Source: Actinobacteria bacterium HGW-Actinobacteria-2 (GTDB lineage: Bacteria > Actinomycetota > Actinomycetes > Propionibacteriales > Propionibacteriaceae). Taken from it: a stretch of 64,000 bases of DNA. Location of the stretch: contig PHEY01000003.1 of the NCBI GenBank assembly GCA_002841335.1, positions 62,001-126,000 on the forward strand, given 5' to 3'. Position numbers and translations under genes: made by a program. Below the pieces are notes generated by a model. It was not told the DNA's origin. It saw nothing but the letters and a program-made list of their open reading frames with translations, and ran no database searches. This document shows positions 1-7,617 of this stretch, piece by piece; positions within the stretch are counted from its first letter, which is position 1, and each line of letters opens with the position of its first letter.

Positions 1-992
1 ATCACGGTCAGTGCGGCGAAGCCGGCCAGCATCAGCAGCGCGAGGTAGACCGTGAAGCCGTCGACCAGCGACATCACTGCGGTGACCGCGGTGAAGCCGG
101 CCAAGGCGACCACGATCAGGCGCAGCCGCACCTGGGTGCGACGGGCGGCGATCAGGCCGGCGGTCAGCGAACCGATCGCCATCACCGAGCCCATGTAGCC
201 GAACTCTTCGGGGCCGACGTGGAACACTCCGGTGGCCATCAACGCGTTGGTCAGCTGGAAGTTCATTCCGAAGGTGCCGAGCATGAACACCACGAACAGC
301 ACCAGCATGATGTCGGGACGCTGCCGGACGTAGCGCAGCCCCTCGGCCACGCCGCCGGCGGTCTTGCTTCGCGGCGCCGGAGTGAGCTCGGCGGGGTTCA
401 TCGCGAACAGGGCCACGCCGACGGCGATGAAACTGGCCGCGTTCATGGCCAGCGCCGGTCCGACTCCCCACCAGGCGATGGTCAGCCCGGCCACCGCCGG
501 GCCGATCAGGCGCGCGGTGTGGAAGCTGGTCGAGTTGAGCCCGACGGAGTTGCCGATCAGTTTGGTGGGCACCATTTCGGGAGCGAAGGCCTGCCGGGCC
601 GGGCCGTCGACCGCCGCAGCGATCCCTTGGATGAACGCCAACAGGTAGACCTGCCACAGCTGAATCCAGCCACCGATCACCAGCACCGCAAGGATCGTGC
701 CGGTCAGCGCCAACCCGGCTTGGGTGTACATCAGCAGTCGGCGCTTGGGGATCCGGTCGGCCAGTGCTCCGGCCCACGGCGAGGCCAGCGTCGGCAGGAA
801 CTGCAGGCCGGTGACGATGCCCAAGGCGACCGCGGAGTTGTCGGTGAGGATGGTGAGCACCAGCCAGTCCTGGGCGACGCGCGCCATCCAGGTGCCGATG
901 TTGGAGACGAAGCCGCCGATCCAGAACAGGCGGAAGTTACGAAGGGCGAACGATGAGAACAGCGGCACCCGCTCTGCGGTCGCCGCGCTCAC
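1..992 (-). CDS. MFS transporter (partial, C-terminus beyond window)
   Basis: Major facilitator superfamily membrane protein; about 330 residues are inside the window and the reading frame runs off the left edge. The N-terminus carries the FRLFWIGGFVSNIGTWM-type first helix and a loop GALADRIPKRR resembling the cytoplasmic motif A of MFS exporters, followed by regularly spaced hydrophobic helices; the best family match is the MFS_3 (EntS-like) group of drug/siderophore exporters. A GTG start at 992 overlaps the TGA of the upstream marR gene by four bases, so the two are translationally coupled and probably co-transcribed. The MarR neighbour suggests that export is induced by a small-molecule ligand. 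The substrate cannot be told from sequence. Confidence 0.85.
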   Translation of the reverse strand, partial: MSAATAERVPLFSSFALRNFRLFWIGGFVSNIGTWMARVAQDWLVLTILTDNSAVALGIVTGLQFLPTLASPWAGALADRIPKRRLLMYTQAGLALTGTILAVLVIGGWIQLWQVYLLAFIQGIAAAVDGPARQAFAPEMVPTKLIGNSVGLNSTSFHTARLIGPAVAGLTIAWWGVGPALAMNAASFIAVGVALFAMNPAELTPAPRSKTAGGVAEGLRYVRQRPDIMLVLFVVFMLGTFGMNFQLTNALMATGVFHVGPEEFGYMGSVMAIGSLTAGLIAARRTQVRLRLIVVALAGFTAVTAVMSLVDGFTVYLALLMLAGFAALTV

Positions 993-1411
993 CGTTCCAA
1001 CACCCGATTCAGCAGATCTGCCGCTTCTCGCAGCAGTCGACGTTCGTCGGCGGTGAGGCCGTCGAGCAGGTCGTCCATCCAGTTGTCGCGGGCGCGGGCG
1101 ATCCGGTCCAAGGTGGCCAGGCCCGACTCGGTGAGGGTGAGCACCTTGCAGCGTCCGTCATCGGGATGATCGTCGCGAGTCACCAGACCCTTCTCGACCA
1201 GGCAGTTCACCGTCTTGGTCATCGACGGAGCGCTCACCCGCTCGATCTCGGCCAACTCGCCAGGGGTCAGCGAGCCGCGTCGCAGGTTCGACAGTGCGCT
1301 CACCTGATGGGGCGGCAGCTCGGCACTGGACTCGAAGCGGACGCGCCGAGAGACCCGCTGGCAGGCGATGCGCAGGTCGTTGGCTAGGGCGGTTGTCGTG
1401 GTCGGACTCAT
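989..1411 (-). CDS. MarR-family transcriptional regulator
   Basis: A 140-residue winged-helix regulator. The central part (ALSNLRRGSLTPGELAEIERVSAPSMTK) is the MarR HTH with the usual SAPSMTK recognition helix, followed by the wing RDDHPDDGRCKVLTLTESG. MarR proteins are dimeric repressors that release DNA on ligand binding. The gene lies directly upstream of, and overlaps, the MFS transporter gene, the classic regulator/efflux pair. No Shine-Dalgarno precedes the ATG; a TAAGCT hexamer seven bases before it suggests a leaderless transcript. An 8-bp inverted repeat just upstream is the likely autoregulatory operator. Confidence 0.9.
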   Translation of the reverse strand: MSPTTTTALANDLRIACQRVSRRVRFESSAELPPHQVSALSNLRRGSLTPGELAEIERVSAPSMTKTVNCLVEKGLVTRDDHPDDGRCKVLTLTESGLATLDRIARARDNWMDDLLDGLTADERRLLREAADLLNRVLER

Positions 1412-1421
1412 AGTACTTAGC

Positions 1422-1442
1422 TTAACTCATTAGTTGAGTTAA
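1422..1442. promoter_or_regulatory. Inverted repeat, candidate MarR operator
   Basis: TTAACTCA and TGAGTTAA are perfect inverted arms separated by five bases, ending 11 bases before the marR start. Size, AT-richness and position fit a MarR dimer site overlapping the marR promoter. Regulatory role is inferred. Confidence 0.65.
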
Positions 1443-1539
1443 CTATTCCGAGATTGAGTGAACGGTGTTGCCGATATCTGTTGGTGCTGGCAGGCTGGTG
1501 CCGGGTTGTGGGCGCGTTGACGGCTGGGAGCGGCGTTAG

Positions 1540-2178
1540 ATGATCGATGGAGTCGTGCGGATCAGTGTGGTCGAAGGTGACCCATTCGCCCGGCGGGCCA
1601 TCAGCGCCTTCTTCGCCAACTTCGCCAACATCCACCTTGATGCCATGTACTCCTCGGGCTCAGAGGCGATTGCCGACGCTGTTGATGCCACCCCTCACGT
1701 CATCGTCACCGATCTGGACAGCCCCGGTGTTGGCGGCCTTGACTTCGTTCACGCCGCGGGCGGCCTCACCAAGCCCCCCCGAATCGTCTGCTTCATGTCG
1801 ATCGTGCCGTCGAACATGGTACGAACGATTCTCGACGCCGGAGTCCGTGGCCTCGTGCTGAAAGACGACCACCCAGACCTCCTTCTCCACGCAGTCCGGC
1901 TCGCCTGCACCGACGACATCCTGGTGTCACCGAGGCTGATTGGTGGCTTGCTGGGCTCACTGCCCCTTCGGGGCTTGCCACCGACCGACCTCTCAGACAG
2001 AGAGCTTGACCTGGCGCGGCTCGTCGGGCTCGGACTCAGCAACTCCGCCATCAGCGATCGCCTGCATCTCTCACCCACTACGGTCAAGACGTACGTGAGT
2101 CGGCTGCTCCGCCGATCAGGCTGCCGTGATCGAGCCATGATGGTTGCCCGTGCCCATCAGTGGGGCCTGGTCGACTGA
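1540..2178 (+). CDS. NarL/FixJ-type response regulator (orphan)
   Basis: A 212-residue protein with an N-terminal receiver domain (about 1-120) and a C-terminal LuxR-type HTH (about 148-208; LSDRELDLARLVGLGLSNSAI, then TTVKTYVSRLLRRSG). Phosphoacceptor Asp58 sits in VTDLDSP and the conserved switch lysine is Lys108. The acidic pocket is degenerate (VEGDP in place of the usual adjacent D-D), so phosphorylation may be weak or absent. No histidine kinase gene lies nearby. It is convergent with, and ends three bases from, the last gene of the bacteriocin operon. A role in controlling that operon is possible but not shown by the sequence. Confidence 0.85.
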   Translation: MIDGVVRISVVEGDPFARRAISAFFANFANIHLDAMYSSGSEAIADAVDATPHVIVTDLDSPGVGGLDFVHAAGGLTKPPRIVCFMSIVPSNMVRTILDAGVRGLVLKDDHPDLLLHAVRLACTDDILVSPRLIGGLLGSLPLRGLPPTDLSDRELDLARLVGLGLSNSAISDRLHLSPTTVKTYVSRLLRRSGCRDRAMMVARAHQWGLVD

Positions 2179-2181
2179 CCC

Positions 2182-2952
2182 TCACCGGGCTGGTCGCACT
2201 CCACGCCAACTTGCTGCCACAAACAGTGCACTCCAAGCGAGCAGGCCCATCGAAGCCGGGATCGGACTGACTGTCGTCAGTGCATCGGCGGCCGTCACCG
2301 TCGCAGACTGCATCAGGCCTGGCGGTAAAAACTCGACCGCACGCGCGACCTGCACCAAGTCCATCCCACGCAGCCCTGCCGCGATCGCGGGCGGCGCGAG
2401 CATCACCCCCAAGAGCAGTCCGAGAGCAGGAGCGGACCGACGAAATAGCCACCCGGACATCGCGCCAAGCGACATCCACGTCACGTGGGTGGTGAGCACT
2501 CCCACGACATTCACCCACACTGACCGAGAGGTCATCGCGTCGATGAGGAGATCGTGAGGAAGGATGATCACCGCAGCCAGTGCGATGCCAACCAGTCCCG
2601 CCACGCTCACAGCCAATGTGACCATCGCCCCGACGCTCAACTTTGCGAGCAAGACCGCCCGTCGTAGCAAGACCTGGAGCGAGAGGTTGATCACGCCGGT
2701 GGACGTGTCCGAGGTCACCATGATGATCGCGAAGACACCGATCAACAGGCCTGACACGAGCGTCCCACTGGCCGGAGCCACTGCCACCAACTCCAGTTGC
2801 TCTGCTCGCGATGCCCCGCGGTTCATCGCATCGAGTGATGCGAGCAGCGCGAGGACGGCCACCGAAACCATCGCAGCCACCACCAAGGGCAGCAACCACC
2901 AGGTGATTCTGTGTGCGCGGAGTTTGATCAACTCGGAACGAAACGCGTTCAT
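2182..2952 (-). CDS. ABC-2 type permease of bacteriocin cluster
   Basis: A 256-residue integral membrane protein with about six hydrophobic segments, starting MNAFRSELIKLRAHR, the typical N-terminus of ABC-2 permeases that precedes the first helix. Its ATG overlaps the stop of the ATPase gene by four bases, so the two form one exporter. It is the last gene of the operon that begins with the lacticin-Q-like peptide. In the lacticin Q and aureocin A53 systems an ABC exporter of this size class (LnqEF, AucEFG) secretes the leaderless peptide and contributes to immunity; I infer the same job here. General drug or lipid export cannot be excluded on sequence alone. Confidence 0.85.
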   Translation of the reverse strand: MNAFRSELIKLRAHRITWWLLPLVVAAMVSVAVLALLASLDAMNRGASRAEQLELVAVAPASGTLVSGLLIGVFAIIMVTSDTSTGVINLSLQVLLRRAVLLAKLSVGAMVTLAVSVAGLVGIALAAVIILPHDLLIDAMTSRSVWVNVVGVLTTHVTWMSLGAMSGWLFRRSAPALGLLLGVMLAPPAIAAGLRGMDLVQVARAVEFLPPGLMQSATVTAADALTTVSPIPASMGLLAWSALFVAASWRGVRPAR

Positions 2953-3878
2953 CTCAGTTCTCCATCTGCAACTACGGCCTCTGGTGCAGCCGGAGTCACG
3001 CGATACTGCGCGTGCTCGGCGGTCAACTCCACGAAGCGCTCTTCCAGTGTCTGATGCTTGGCTTCGAGGTGAGTCAGCAACACCCCGGCGCCGTGGGCTA
3101 GCCGACTCACCTCAAGGGGATCCATTCGGCTGATGACGATCTTGGCGTCTCCCAGCTTGGCGACCTCGGCCCCCGCCGCTCGGCAGGTCTGGGCTAGCAG
3201 GGCCAGGTTGTCTGCCGAAGCCACCGTCTCGCGCGGACCTTCCGCAAGGAAGTCAGTCAGATCACCCTCCGCACGCACCCGCCCCGCCGCGATCACAACA
3301 ATTCGATCAGCCGTCTGCGCCAGTTCGCTCAACAGATGCGATGAGACGAGGACCGCGACTCCGCGCTGCGCGAGGCTGCGGCACAACGTCCGCACCCACC
3401 AAACCCCTTCCGGGTCGAGCCCATTCACTGGCTCGTCCAGCAGCACAGTTGCCGGTTCACCCAGGAGGATCGTGGCGATCCCCAGGCGCTGACGCATTCC
3501 CAGTGAGAACGTGGCTATTCGGCGACGCGCCACGGAGGTGAGGCCGGTCGACTCCAATGCCTCACTGACGCGCTGTTTTGGCACTCCCTGGGCGGCGGCG
3601 AGCATCCACAGATGATCAAAGGCTGTGCGGCGCCCGTAACACCACGACGGGTCCAGCATCCCGGCGATTCCATTCGCTAACGGACGACCTCGATCCGAGT
3701 CCCGCACCGTACCTGCGTCTGGATCCTCTAGCCCGAGAATCAGCCTCATGACGGTCGACTTCCCCGCTCCGTTCGGGCCCACCAGCCCCGTCACAAGACC
3801 ATTTGGAATCGTGAAGGAAACATCGGACGCGGCCTGGACCTCGCCATACCGTTTGCTCACACCTCTGAGCTCAATCAC
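2949..3878 (-). CDS. ABC transporter ATPase of bacteriocin cluster
   Basis: A 309-residue ATP-binding subunit: Walker A GPNGAGKST at about 34-42, signature SLGMRQ at about 125-130, Walker B VLLDEP at about 145-150, H-loop SSHLLSE shortly after, and a C-terminal extension of about 90 residues as in CcmA/BcrA-type exporters. I chose the GTG at 3878 (VIELRGVSKRYG follows at once) because AGGGGAG stands upstream; an ATG at 3929 would add 17 residues with no family match. The start lies inside the end of the preceding PH-domain gene (8-base overlap) and the end overlaps the permease gene. This gives a tightly coupled export/immunity unit. Confidence 0.9.
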   Translation of the reverse strand: MIELRGVSKRYGEVQAASDVSFTIPNGLVTGLVGPNGAGKSTVMRLILGLEDPDAGTVRDSDRGRPLANGIAGMLDPSWCYGRRTAFDHLWMLAAAQGVPKQRVSEALESTGLTSVARRRIATFSLGMRQRLGIATILLGEPATVLLDEPVNGLDPEGVWWVRTLCRSLAQRGVAVLVSSHLLSELAQTADRIVVIAAGRVRAEGDLTDFLAEGPRETVASADNLALLAQTCRAAGAEVAKLGDAKIVISRMDPLEVSRLAHGAGVLLTHLEAKHQTLEERFVELTAEHAQYRVTPAAPEAVVADGELR

Positions 3879-5298
3879 TAACGCGCTCCCCTCTCGGTCG
3901 AACTGACTGTGCAGCGAAAGCGTCCGCAACGGTGGGCACCATCAGCGGCAACCACAGCCACTTCGGTCGCCTGTCCATTACCCGCACTCGCGCTACCTGC
4001 CTGGGGAGGACCCCGGGCATTGCCATGCTTTCGATCAGCCGCACAGAGCCGGTGTGCATGACGTACTCCCGACGCCATAGGAGGCCCCGACGATGGCGGA
4101 ACACCGTGGACCCGGCCGGAGGCAGCCACACCTTCACCCATACGGAATTTGCGAACAGAAGTGCCGCCAACAGCCCTCCCGTGGCGATCCAGAATGAACC
4201 AAGGACGGCCAGGACAGCTGCTGCGCTCACGCCGATCGCGACGACAACCCATGGCAACCCGGCGGAGGTAGTGGCCTCCTCTCTTTGGGTCAGCGAGCCA
4301 GGAATCAGCCTTTCGGACAGTTGGCGGACCGCACTGGTCGGCGCGGCGGGCAGCACGACCAGCGAACGAAATTCGCCTCGCGCTGAGGCCAACACCAGAC
4401 TCACCGAGTAGCGGCCCATCATGTACATGAGCGGATTCTGTGAGATCAGAAGGCCCTGCACCTCGTCGTGTCTGGCCCGGCGATGATGGCGCGCCCACAG
4501 CCCACACTCGGCTTCGAACCCGTCCGCGTCCGCCTCCACCCGGTACCCGCCGTAGGTTGCGATGGCACGCACGAACCCGAACGCGGCAGCCGCAACGATG
4601 AAGCTGGCGCCCATGACCCAGCTTCCCGAAGCGAGACCGTCGACCAGCACCCTGCCGTTCGGTAGAGCCAGAGCGTCGGCCACCTCCGACCAAGCACCCA
4701 ACAGGAACGGCACCAGCAACACGAACTGTCCATAGCCCACGGAGATGATCGCGTAGTCCGGCCAGCGAGCGCGGTAGAGCTCGCTGGTCGCTGTCTGCGG
4801 TGCCGGGCCAGTGCGACAGCGTGGAACCGCTCCACCGGCCGGAACCGGTTCCGGCGCAACCTTCCCGGCGGTCGCTCGGTGGTATTTCCGCAGCTGCGCG
4901 ACGGTGGACGCGTCAAGCGCATCGAGCGTGATGTCGGCCTTGCCTTCTGCTCCAACGACCGCTCGGACCTGGTAGCGATGGAGGAGTTGATGAAAGACGT
5001 TCTGCTCCACGTGGAGGGCCCCGATCTGGGACCACGTCGCCTGCGTGGTGACGCGATTCAACCAGCCACTCCGGTACACGATGCCATCGGCTGAGTAGGA
5101 GTAGCGGATCGTCATCCAATCAAAGAAAATGAGGTTAAGGCGGGTCACCGAGTAGTAAGCGACCAATGCCCACCACAGCCACAGAAATGGGGGTGTCAAC
5201 CTCTCCGCGATGCTGCCCTGGACGAGCATGAACGGCAAGTACACCTTCAACGCGTCGATTGCTCGCAGGACGAGGAGAGCCGGGCTACACCGACGCAT
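3871..5298 (-). CDS. Bacterial PH-domain membrane protein, YdbT type
   Basis: A 475-residue membrane protein with repeated units of paired hydrophobic helices followed by bPH2 (PF03703, DUF304) domains. An example is the N-terminal segment RYSYSADGIVYRSGWLNR, in which a sheet-forming stretch follows two helices; similar units recur near residues 240-300 and 390-440. This is the large partner of a YdbS/YdbT pair. Two PH-domain proteins next to each other are part of the accessory and immunity genes of leaderless bacteriocins such as lacticin Q and aureocin A53 (established for the family). It overlaps the preceding small PH-domain gene by 14 bases and the following ATPase gene by 8. Role in self-protection is inferred from context. 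Confidence 0.8.
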   Translation of the reverse strand: MRRCSPALLVLRAIDALKVYLPFMLVQGSIAERLTPPFLWLWWALVAYYSVTRLNLIFFDWMTIRYSYSADGIVYRSGWLNRVTTQATWSQIGALHVEQNVFHQLLHRYQVRAVVGAEGKADITLDALDASTVAQLRKYHRATAGKVAPEPVPAGGAVPRCRTGPAPQTATSELYRARWPDYAIISVGYGQFVLLVPFLLGAWSEVADALALPNGRVLVDGLASGSWVMGASFIVAAAAFGFVRAIATYGGYRVEADADGFEAECGLWARHHRRARHDEVQGLLISQNPLMYMMGRYSVSLVLASARGEFRSLVVLPAAPTSAVRQLSERLIPGSLTQREEATTSAGLPWVVVAIGVSAAAVLAVLGSFWIATGGLLAALLFANSVWVKVWLPPAGSTVFRHRRGLLWRREYVMHTGSVRLIESMAMPGVLPRQVARVRVMDRRPKWLWLPLMVPTVADAFAAQSVRPRGERVSD

Positions 5299-5764
5299 TC
5301 GGGCCCTGTCGGCTCAATGGTGAATCACAGATCTGCTTCGCCGTGCCCAATTCGACCGGGCCGAGGTCGTGGACCGAACCGAGTGTGCCCATCCGAACCG
5401 TCCCCAGTCCCAACCTTCTTTGCCATGGGCCCTGCCGCAGTTCGGTGAACAAGATCTGATCTGCCGGAACCAAGAGGCGTCGTTCGAAGACCCTTCCTTG
5501 CCGAATCCGAGTACCCGTTCCATCCACCTCGTATCGGTAGTACGCCAACCTGCGAGGCAGGAGCCACAGCATGTCGAACACCGTCCCCACCACGGCCCAC
5601 GCTGCCACTCCCACCGCAAGGATCTGGACCCAGGCGACATCGCGCCAGTACAACCACGCCGCAGCGGCGAGGACACAGCCCACCAGACACCCGACAATCG
5701 CCTGCAGACGCCAGAGGGTCAATGCCTCAGCAGGCAGCCTCCGGGACGCCTCACTACTCGGCAT
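5285..5764 (-). CDS. Bacterial PH-domain membrane protein, YdbS type
   Basis: A 159-residue protein with two membrane helices in the first 80 residues (around AIVGCLVGCVLAAAAWLYW and the stretch after VAWVQIL), then one bPH2 domain (YRYEVDGTGTRIRQGRVFER, then VPADQILFTELRQGP). It is the small partner of the YdbS/YdbT pair. I use the ATG at 5764, which overlaps the upstream stop by 11 bases; the longer frame from 5848 would lie wholly inside the upstream gene. Position between the small membrane protein and the large PH-domain protein matches the accessory block of lacticin-Q-like clusters. Immunity or export assistance is inferred. Confidence 0.8.
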   Translation of the reverse strand: MPSSEASRRLPAEALTLWRLQAIVGCLVGCVLAAAAWLYWRDVAWVQILAVGVAAWAVVGTVFDMLWLLPRRLAYYRYEVDGTGTRIRQGRVFERRLLVPADQILFTELRQGPWQRRLGLGTVRMGTLGSVHDLGPVELGTAKQICDSPLSRQGPNASV

Positions 5765-6026
5765 CAGGCAACTCCGTGCGGCGTCGACGCGCCGTGACCC
5801 ACCACGAAACCAGGGCGAAGAAGCCGATGCCGGCAAGAACCCAGTCAACCCACGAGCCCATCCTCGCAGTGCTTGCCAGATAGACGATCAGTCCTGCATA
5901 CGCTGCAGGGACCAGCCCTCCTAGCCATGCGGCGCTTTGCTTGACCAACCAGGATTGCGCTACCAGCACCGCAGCCAACCCCATGGCGATTACCAGGTAG
6001 GAGACGTCGAATCGTTGGAAGAACAT
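5754..6026 (-). CDS. Small membrane protein of bacteriocin cluster
   Basis: A 90-residue protein with three predicted membrane helices (around residues 8-27, 34-52 and 59-77) and a basic tail TARRRR before an acidic end. The ATG at 6026 has GAGGG at good spacing; earlier in-frame starts would fall in the stem-loop region. I do not recognise the family with certainty. It is the first gene after the bacteriocin structural gene and is coupled to the YdbS-type gene. Leaderless bacteriocin operons usually contain one or more such small hydrophobic proteins involved in immunity, which is the inferred role. Confidence 0.7.
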   Translation of the reverse strand: MFFQRFDVSYLVIAMGLAAVLVAQSWLVKQSAAWLGGLVPAAYAGLIVYLASTARMGSWVDWVLAGIGFFALVSWWVTARRRRTELPDAE

Positions 6027-6062
6027 GTCGACCCTCTGTTCAAATCGGTAGAATTTGTGGCA

Positions 6063-6095
6063 GTGGTTGGCGCTGCTAGTCTCAGCGCCAACCAC
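6063..6095 (-). terminator. 13-bp stem-loop between bacteriocin gene and accessory genes
   Basis: Arms GTGGTTGGCGCTG and CAGCGCCAACCAC are perfect complements around a 7-base loop. It lies 18 bases after the bacteriocin stop and 36 before the next start. On the transcribed strand the stem is followed by ACAAATTC rather than a U-run, so it probably acts as a partial terminator or RNA-stabilising 3' end, giving more structural-gene than accessory mRNA. Function inferred. Confidence 0.65.
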
Positions 6096-6113
6096 CTTCT
6101 CACAAGATCTGGG

Positions 6114-6278
6114 TCACTTGATGCCGAGAATCTGCTTGATCTTCCTGACGATCCAGTCGATCGCTGCGCCCTGACCGATCCACTTGAAGATCAGATCCTT
6201 GTTCGCCCAGGCCCAGTCGACGGCCCGCTTGCCGTACTTCGCCAGCAGTTGAATCAGTTTGATAAATGGACCCCACAT
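6114..6278 (-). CDS. Leaderless bacteriocin, lacticin Q/aureocin A53 family
   Basis: Encodes a 54-residue peptide with no leader, no double-glycine or signal-peptide site, and an ATG preceded by GGAG with 6-base spacing. It has five Trp (2, 22, 24, 33, 42), ten Lys/Arg and three Asp (net about +7), and no Cys. Segments QLLAKYG, AVDWAWANK, AIDWIV and KIKQILGIK match what I recall of lacticin Q almost residue for residue; aureocin A53 and lacticin Z share the same pattern. Known members fold as a compact bundle of four amphipathic helices and permeabilise Gram-positive membranes without a receptor. The peptide is first in an operon with PH-domain proteins and an ABC exporter, as in the known systems. 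A longer frame to 6320 adds 14 unconvincing residues. Confidence 0.93.
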   Translation of the reverse strand: MWGPFIKLIQLLAKYGKRAVDWAWANKDLIFKWIGQGAAIDWIVRKIKQILGIK

Positions 6279-6579
6279 GCCAATCTCCGTTCTTGGCGAG
6301 CACGTCTCGCCGCGCATCAAACGTCACACAGCATTTGGGCTTGACCAAGATCGAACGTCGAATCGAGTACCGACGGGCACTCACTGCCACCCCAGGTTGA
6401 CATGGCGGTTCCCGGATGGGGTTCGTTGGAACACCCAGGCGATACTGATGATGCAGCGCCGGACGCCATGCTCGCGGGGCGAGTGTTCACCCATGGCATT
6501 CGATCCGCAACGAGTCCTGTGCAGGTTCGACGCCATTGGCACGGTTCACCCCTGACCGACGGTGGTTGTTCCCTTCTGG
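6279..6579. promoter_or_regulatory. Upstream region of bacteriocin operon
   Basis: About 300 bases without a convincing gene. It must hold the bacteriocin promoter on the minus strand. I see no strong -35/-10 pair; TTGGTC around 6340 is the best -35-like hexamer but lacks a good partner. Open frames here show no coding character. Confidence 0.45.
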
Positions 6580-6918
6580 CTACTGCCCCATCGGCACCAC
6601 ATTGAGAACGACGAAAATCAGCACCACGACCGCGGTGATGATCAGCGGGAACCGGCCGGACGGCGCCCCGGCAGCGACCGCCCGGCGCGCGAAGTAGGCC
6701 ACCGGCCACAACGGAAGGGCGAACACCGCTATTGCCGCAGCGGTGGCGACCACGCCGGCCCACAGCGGCGGACGCTCGGCGCCGCCCACCTCATAGCCGT
6801 AGGCGCTGATCAACCCCTCCCCCACGAGGAAGGCGGCGACAAACGCCGGCACCAGTAAGAGCATCGACAACCACGCCCACAAAACGGACTTGCGAGCGGA
6901 AAGATCCGTCTCGTCCAT
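6580..6918 (-). CDS. Small membrane protein, unknown function
   Basis: A 112-residue protein with three to four hydrophobic helices: around 14-34, 55-78 (GVVATAAAIAVFALPLWPVA) and 90-110 (PLIITAVVVLIFVVLNVVP), with the N-terminus acidic and the middle loop charged. Not a family I can name. High GC at third positions, unlike the bacteriocin genes, places it with the resident genome rather than with the insert. It is 42 bases from the HAD phosphatase gene on the same strand, which it follows, so it may be co-transcribed from further upstream. Confidence 0.7.
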   Translation of the reverse strand: MDETDLSARKSVLWAWLSMLLLVPAFVAAFLVGEGLISAYGYEVGGAERPPLWAGVVATAAAIAVFALPLWPVAYFARRAVAAGAPSGRFPLIITAVVVLIFVVLNVVPMGQ

Positions 6919-6960
6919 AACCCCATTGTCCTCCCGGCGCCGAGGCGCCGGGCTGAATCG

Positions 6961-7617
6961 CTACAGCTGCTGAGCCCAGGCGAGCAACGCCGGATCAGCC
7001 AAGGACGCGACCTGGACGTGCGGCGCGAAGCCGTCCTGTGTGACCGTGGGCACCCCGACGACCGTCAGCCCGGCCGCCTTGGCCGAGTTCACCCCGACCA
7101 GAGTGTCCTCGAAGGCCACCGCGAGCTCCGGCCGCACCCCCATCACCGCACAGGCGCGCAGATACAGATCGGGAGCAGGTTTGCCGTGCTCGACATCCTC
7201 ACCGGCCACCACGATCTGAAAAGCATCGGTGAGTCCGGCTCGGGCCAGCGAGAGGTCGACCAGCCGCCGCTCGGAGTTGCTCACCACGGCGATCGGCAGC
7301 CGGCCGGCGACCGCCTGCACCAGCGCGACCGCGCCGGGCATCGGCTCGGCCCGGGCGGAGATCACCGCGGCCACGGTGTCAGTGAGCTCGGCCTTCAACG
7401 CCGCCTCGGCACCGGGACGGTCGAACCAGGTCGCCATCATGGTCACGTTGAAATCGATGGTGGTGCCGATCAGTCGCGCCTTCAACTCGGCAGTGAACTC
7501 CTGCCCGTGCGCGGCGAACATCGCCACCAGAGCTTCGGTCCAACATGACTCGGTCTCGACCAGCAGCCCGTCGCAGTCGAAGGCGATCGCCGCGGCCTTG
7601 GTGGGTAAAGCGATCAT
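6961..7617 (-). CDS. HAD-superfamily phosphatase (beta-phosphoglucomutase-like)
   Basis: A 218-residue HAD subfamily IA hydrolase. Motif I FDCDGLLVETE near the N-terminus provides the nucleophile and acid/base Asp; motif II VVSNSE, then motif III lysine in EHGKPAPDLYLRA and motif IV FEDTLVGVNSAKAAG complete the active site, and a helical cap lies between motifs I and II. Such enzymes dephosphorylate sugar phosphates or related metabolites; the substrate is not evident. The ATG at 7617 overlaps the TGA of the CCA-adding enzyme gene by four bases, so the longer frame to 7641 is rejected. Confidence 0.88.
   Translation of the reverse strand: MIALPTKAAAIAFDCDGLLVETESCWTEALVAMFAAHGQEFTAELKARLIGTTIDFNVTMMATWFDRPGAEAALKAELTDTVAAVISARAEPMPGAVALVQAVAGRLPIAVVSNSERRLVDLSLARAGLTDAFQIVVAGEDVEHGKPAPDLYLRACAVMGVRPELAVAFEDTLVGVNSAKAAGLTVVGVPTVTQDGFAPHVQVASLADPALLAWAQQL

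Noticed and set aside
6100-6390. 96-codon frame overlapping the bacteriocin gene in another phase
   Set aside because: Arg/Asp/Gln-rich with no ribosome site; the 54-residue frame has a clear Shine-Dalgarno and family match.
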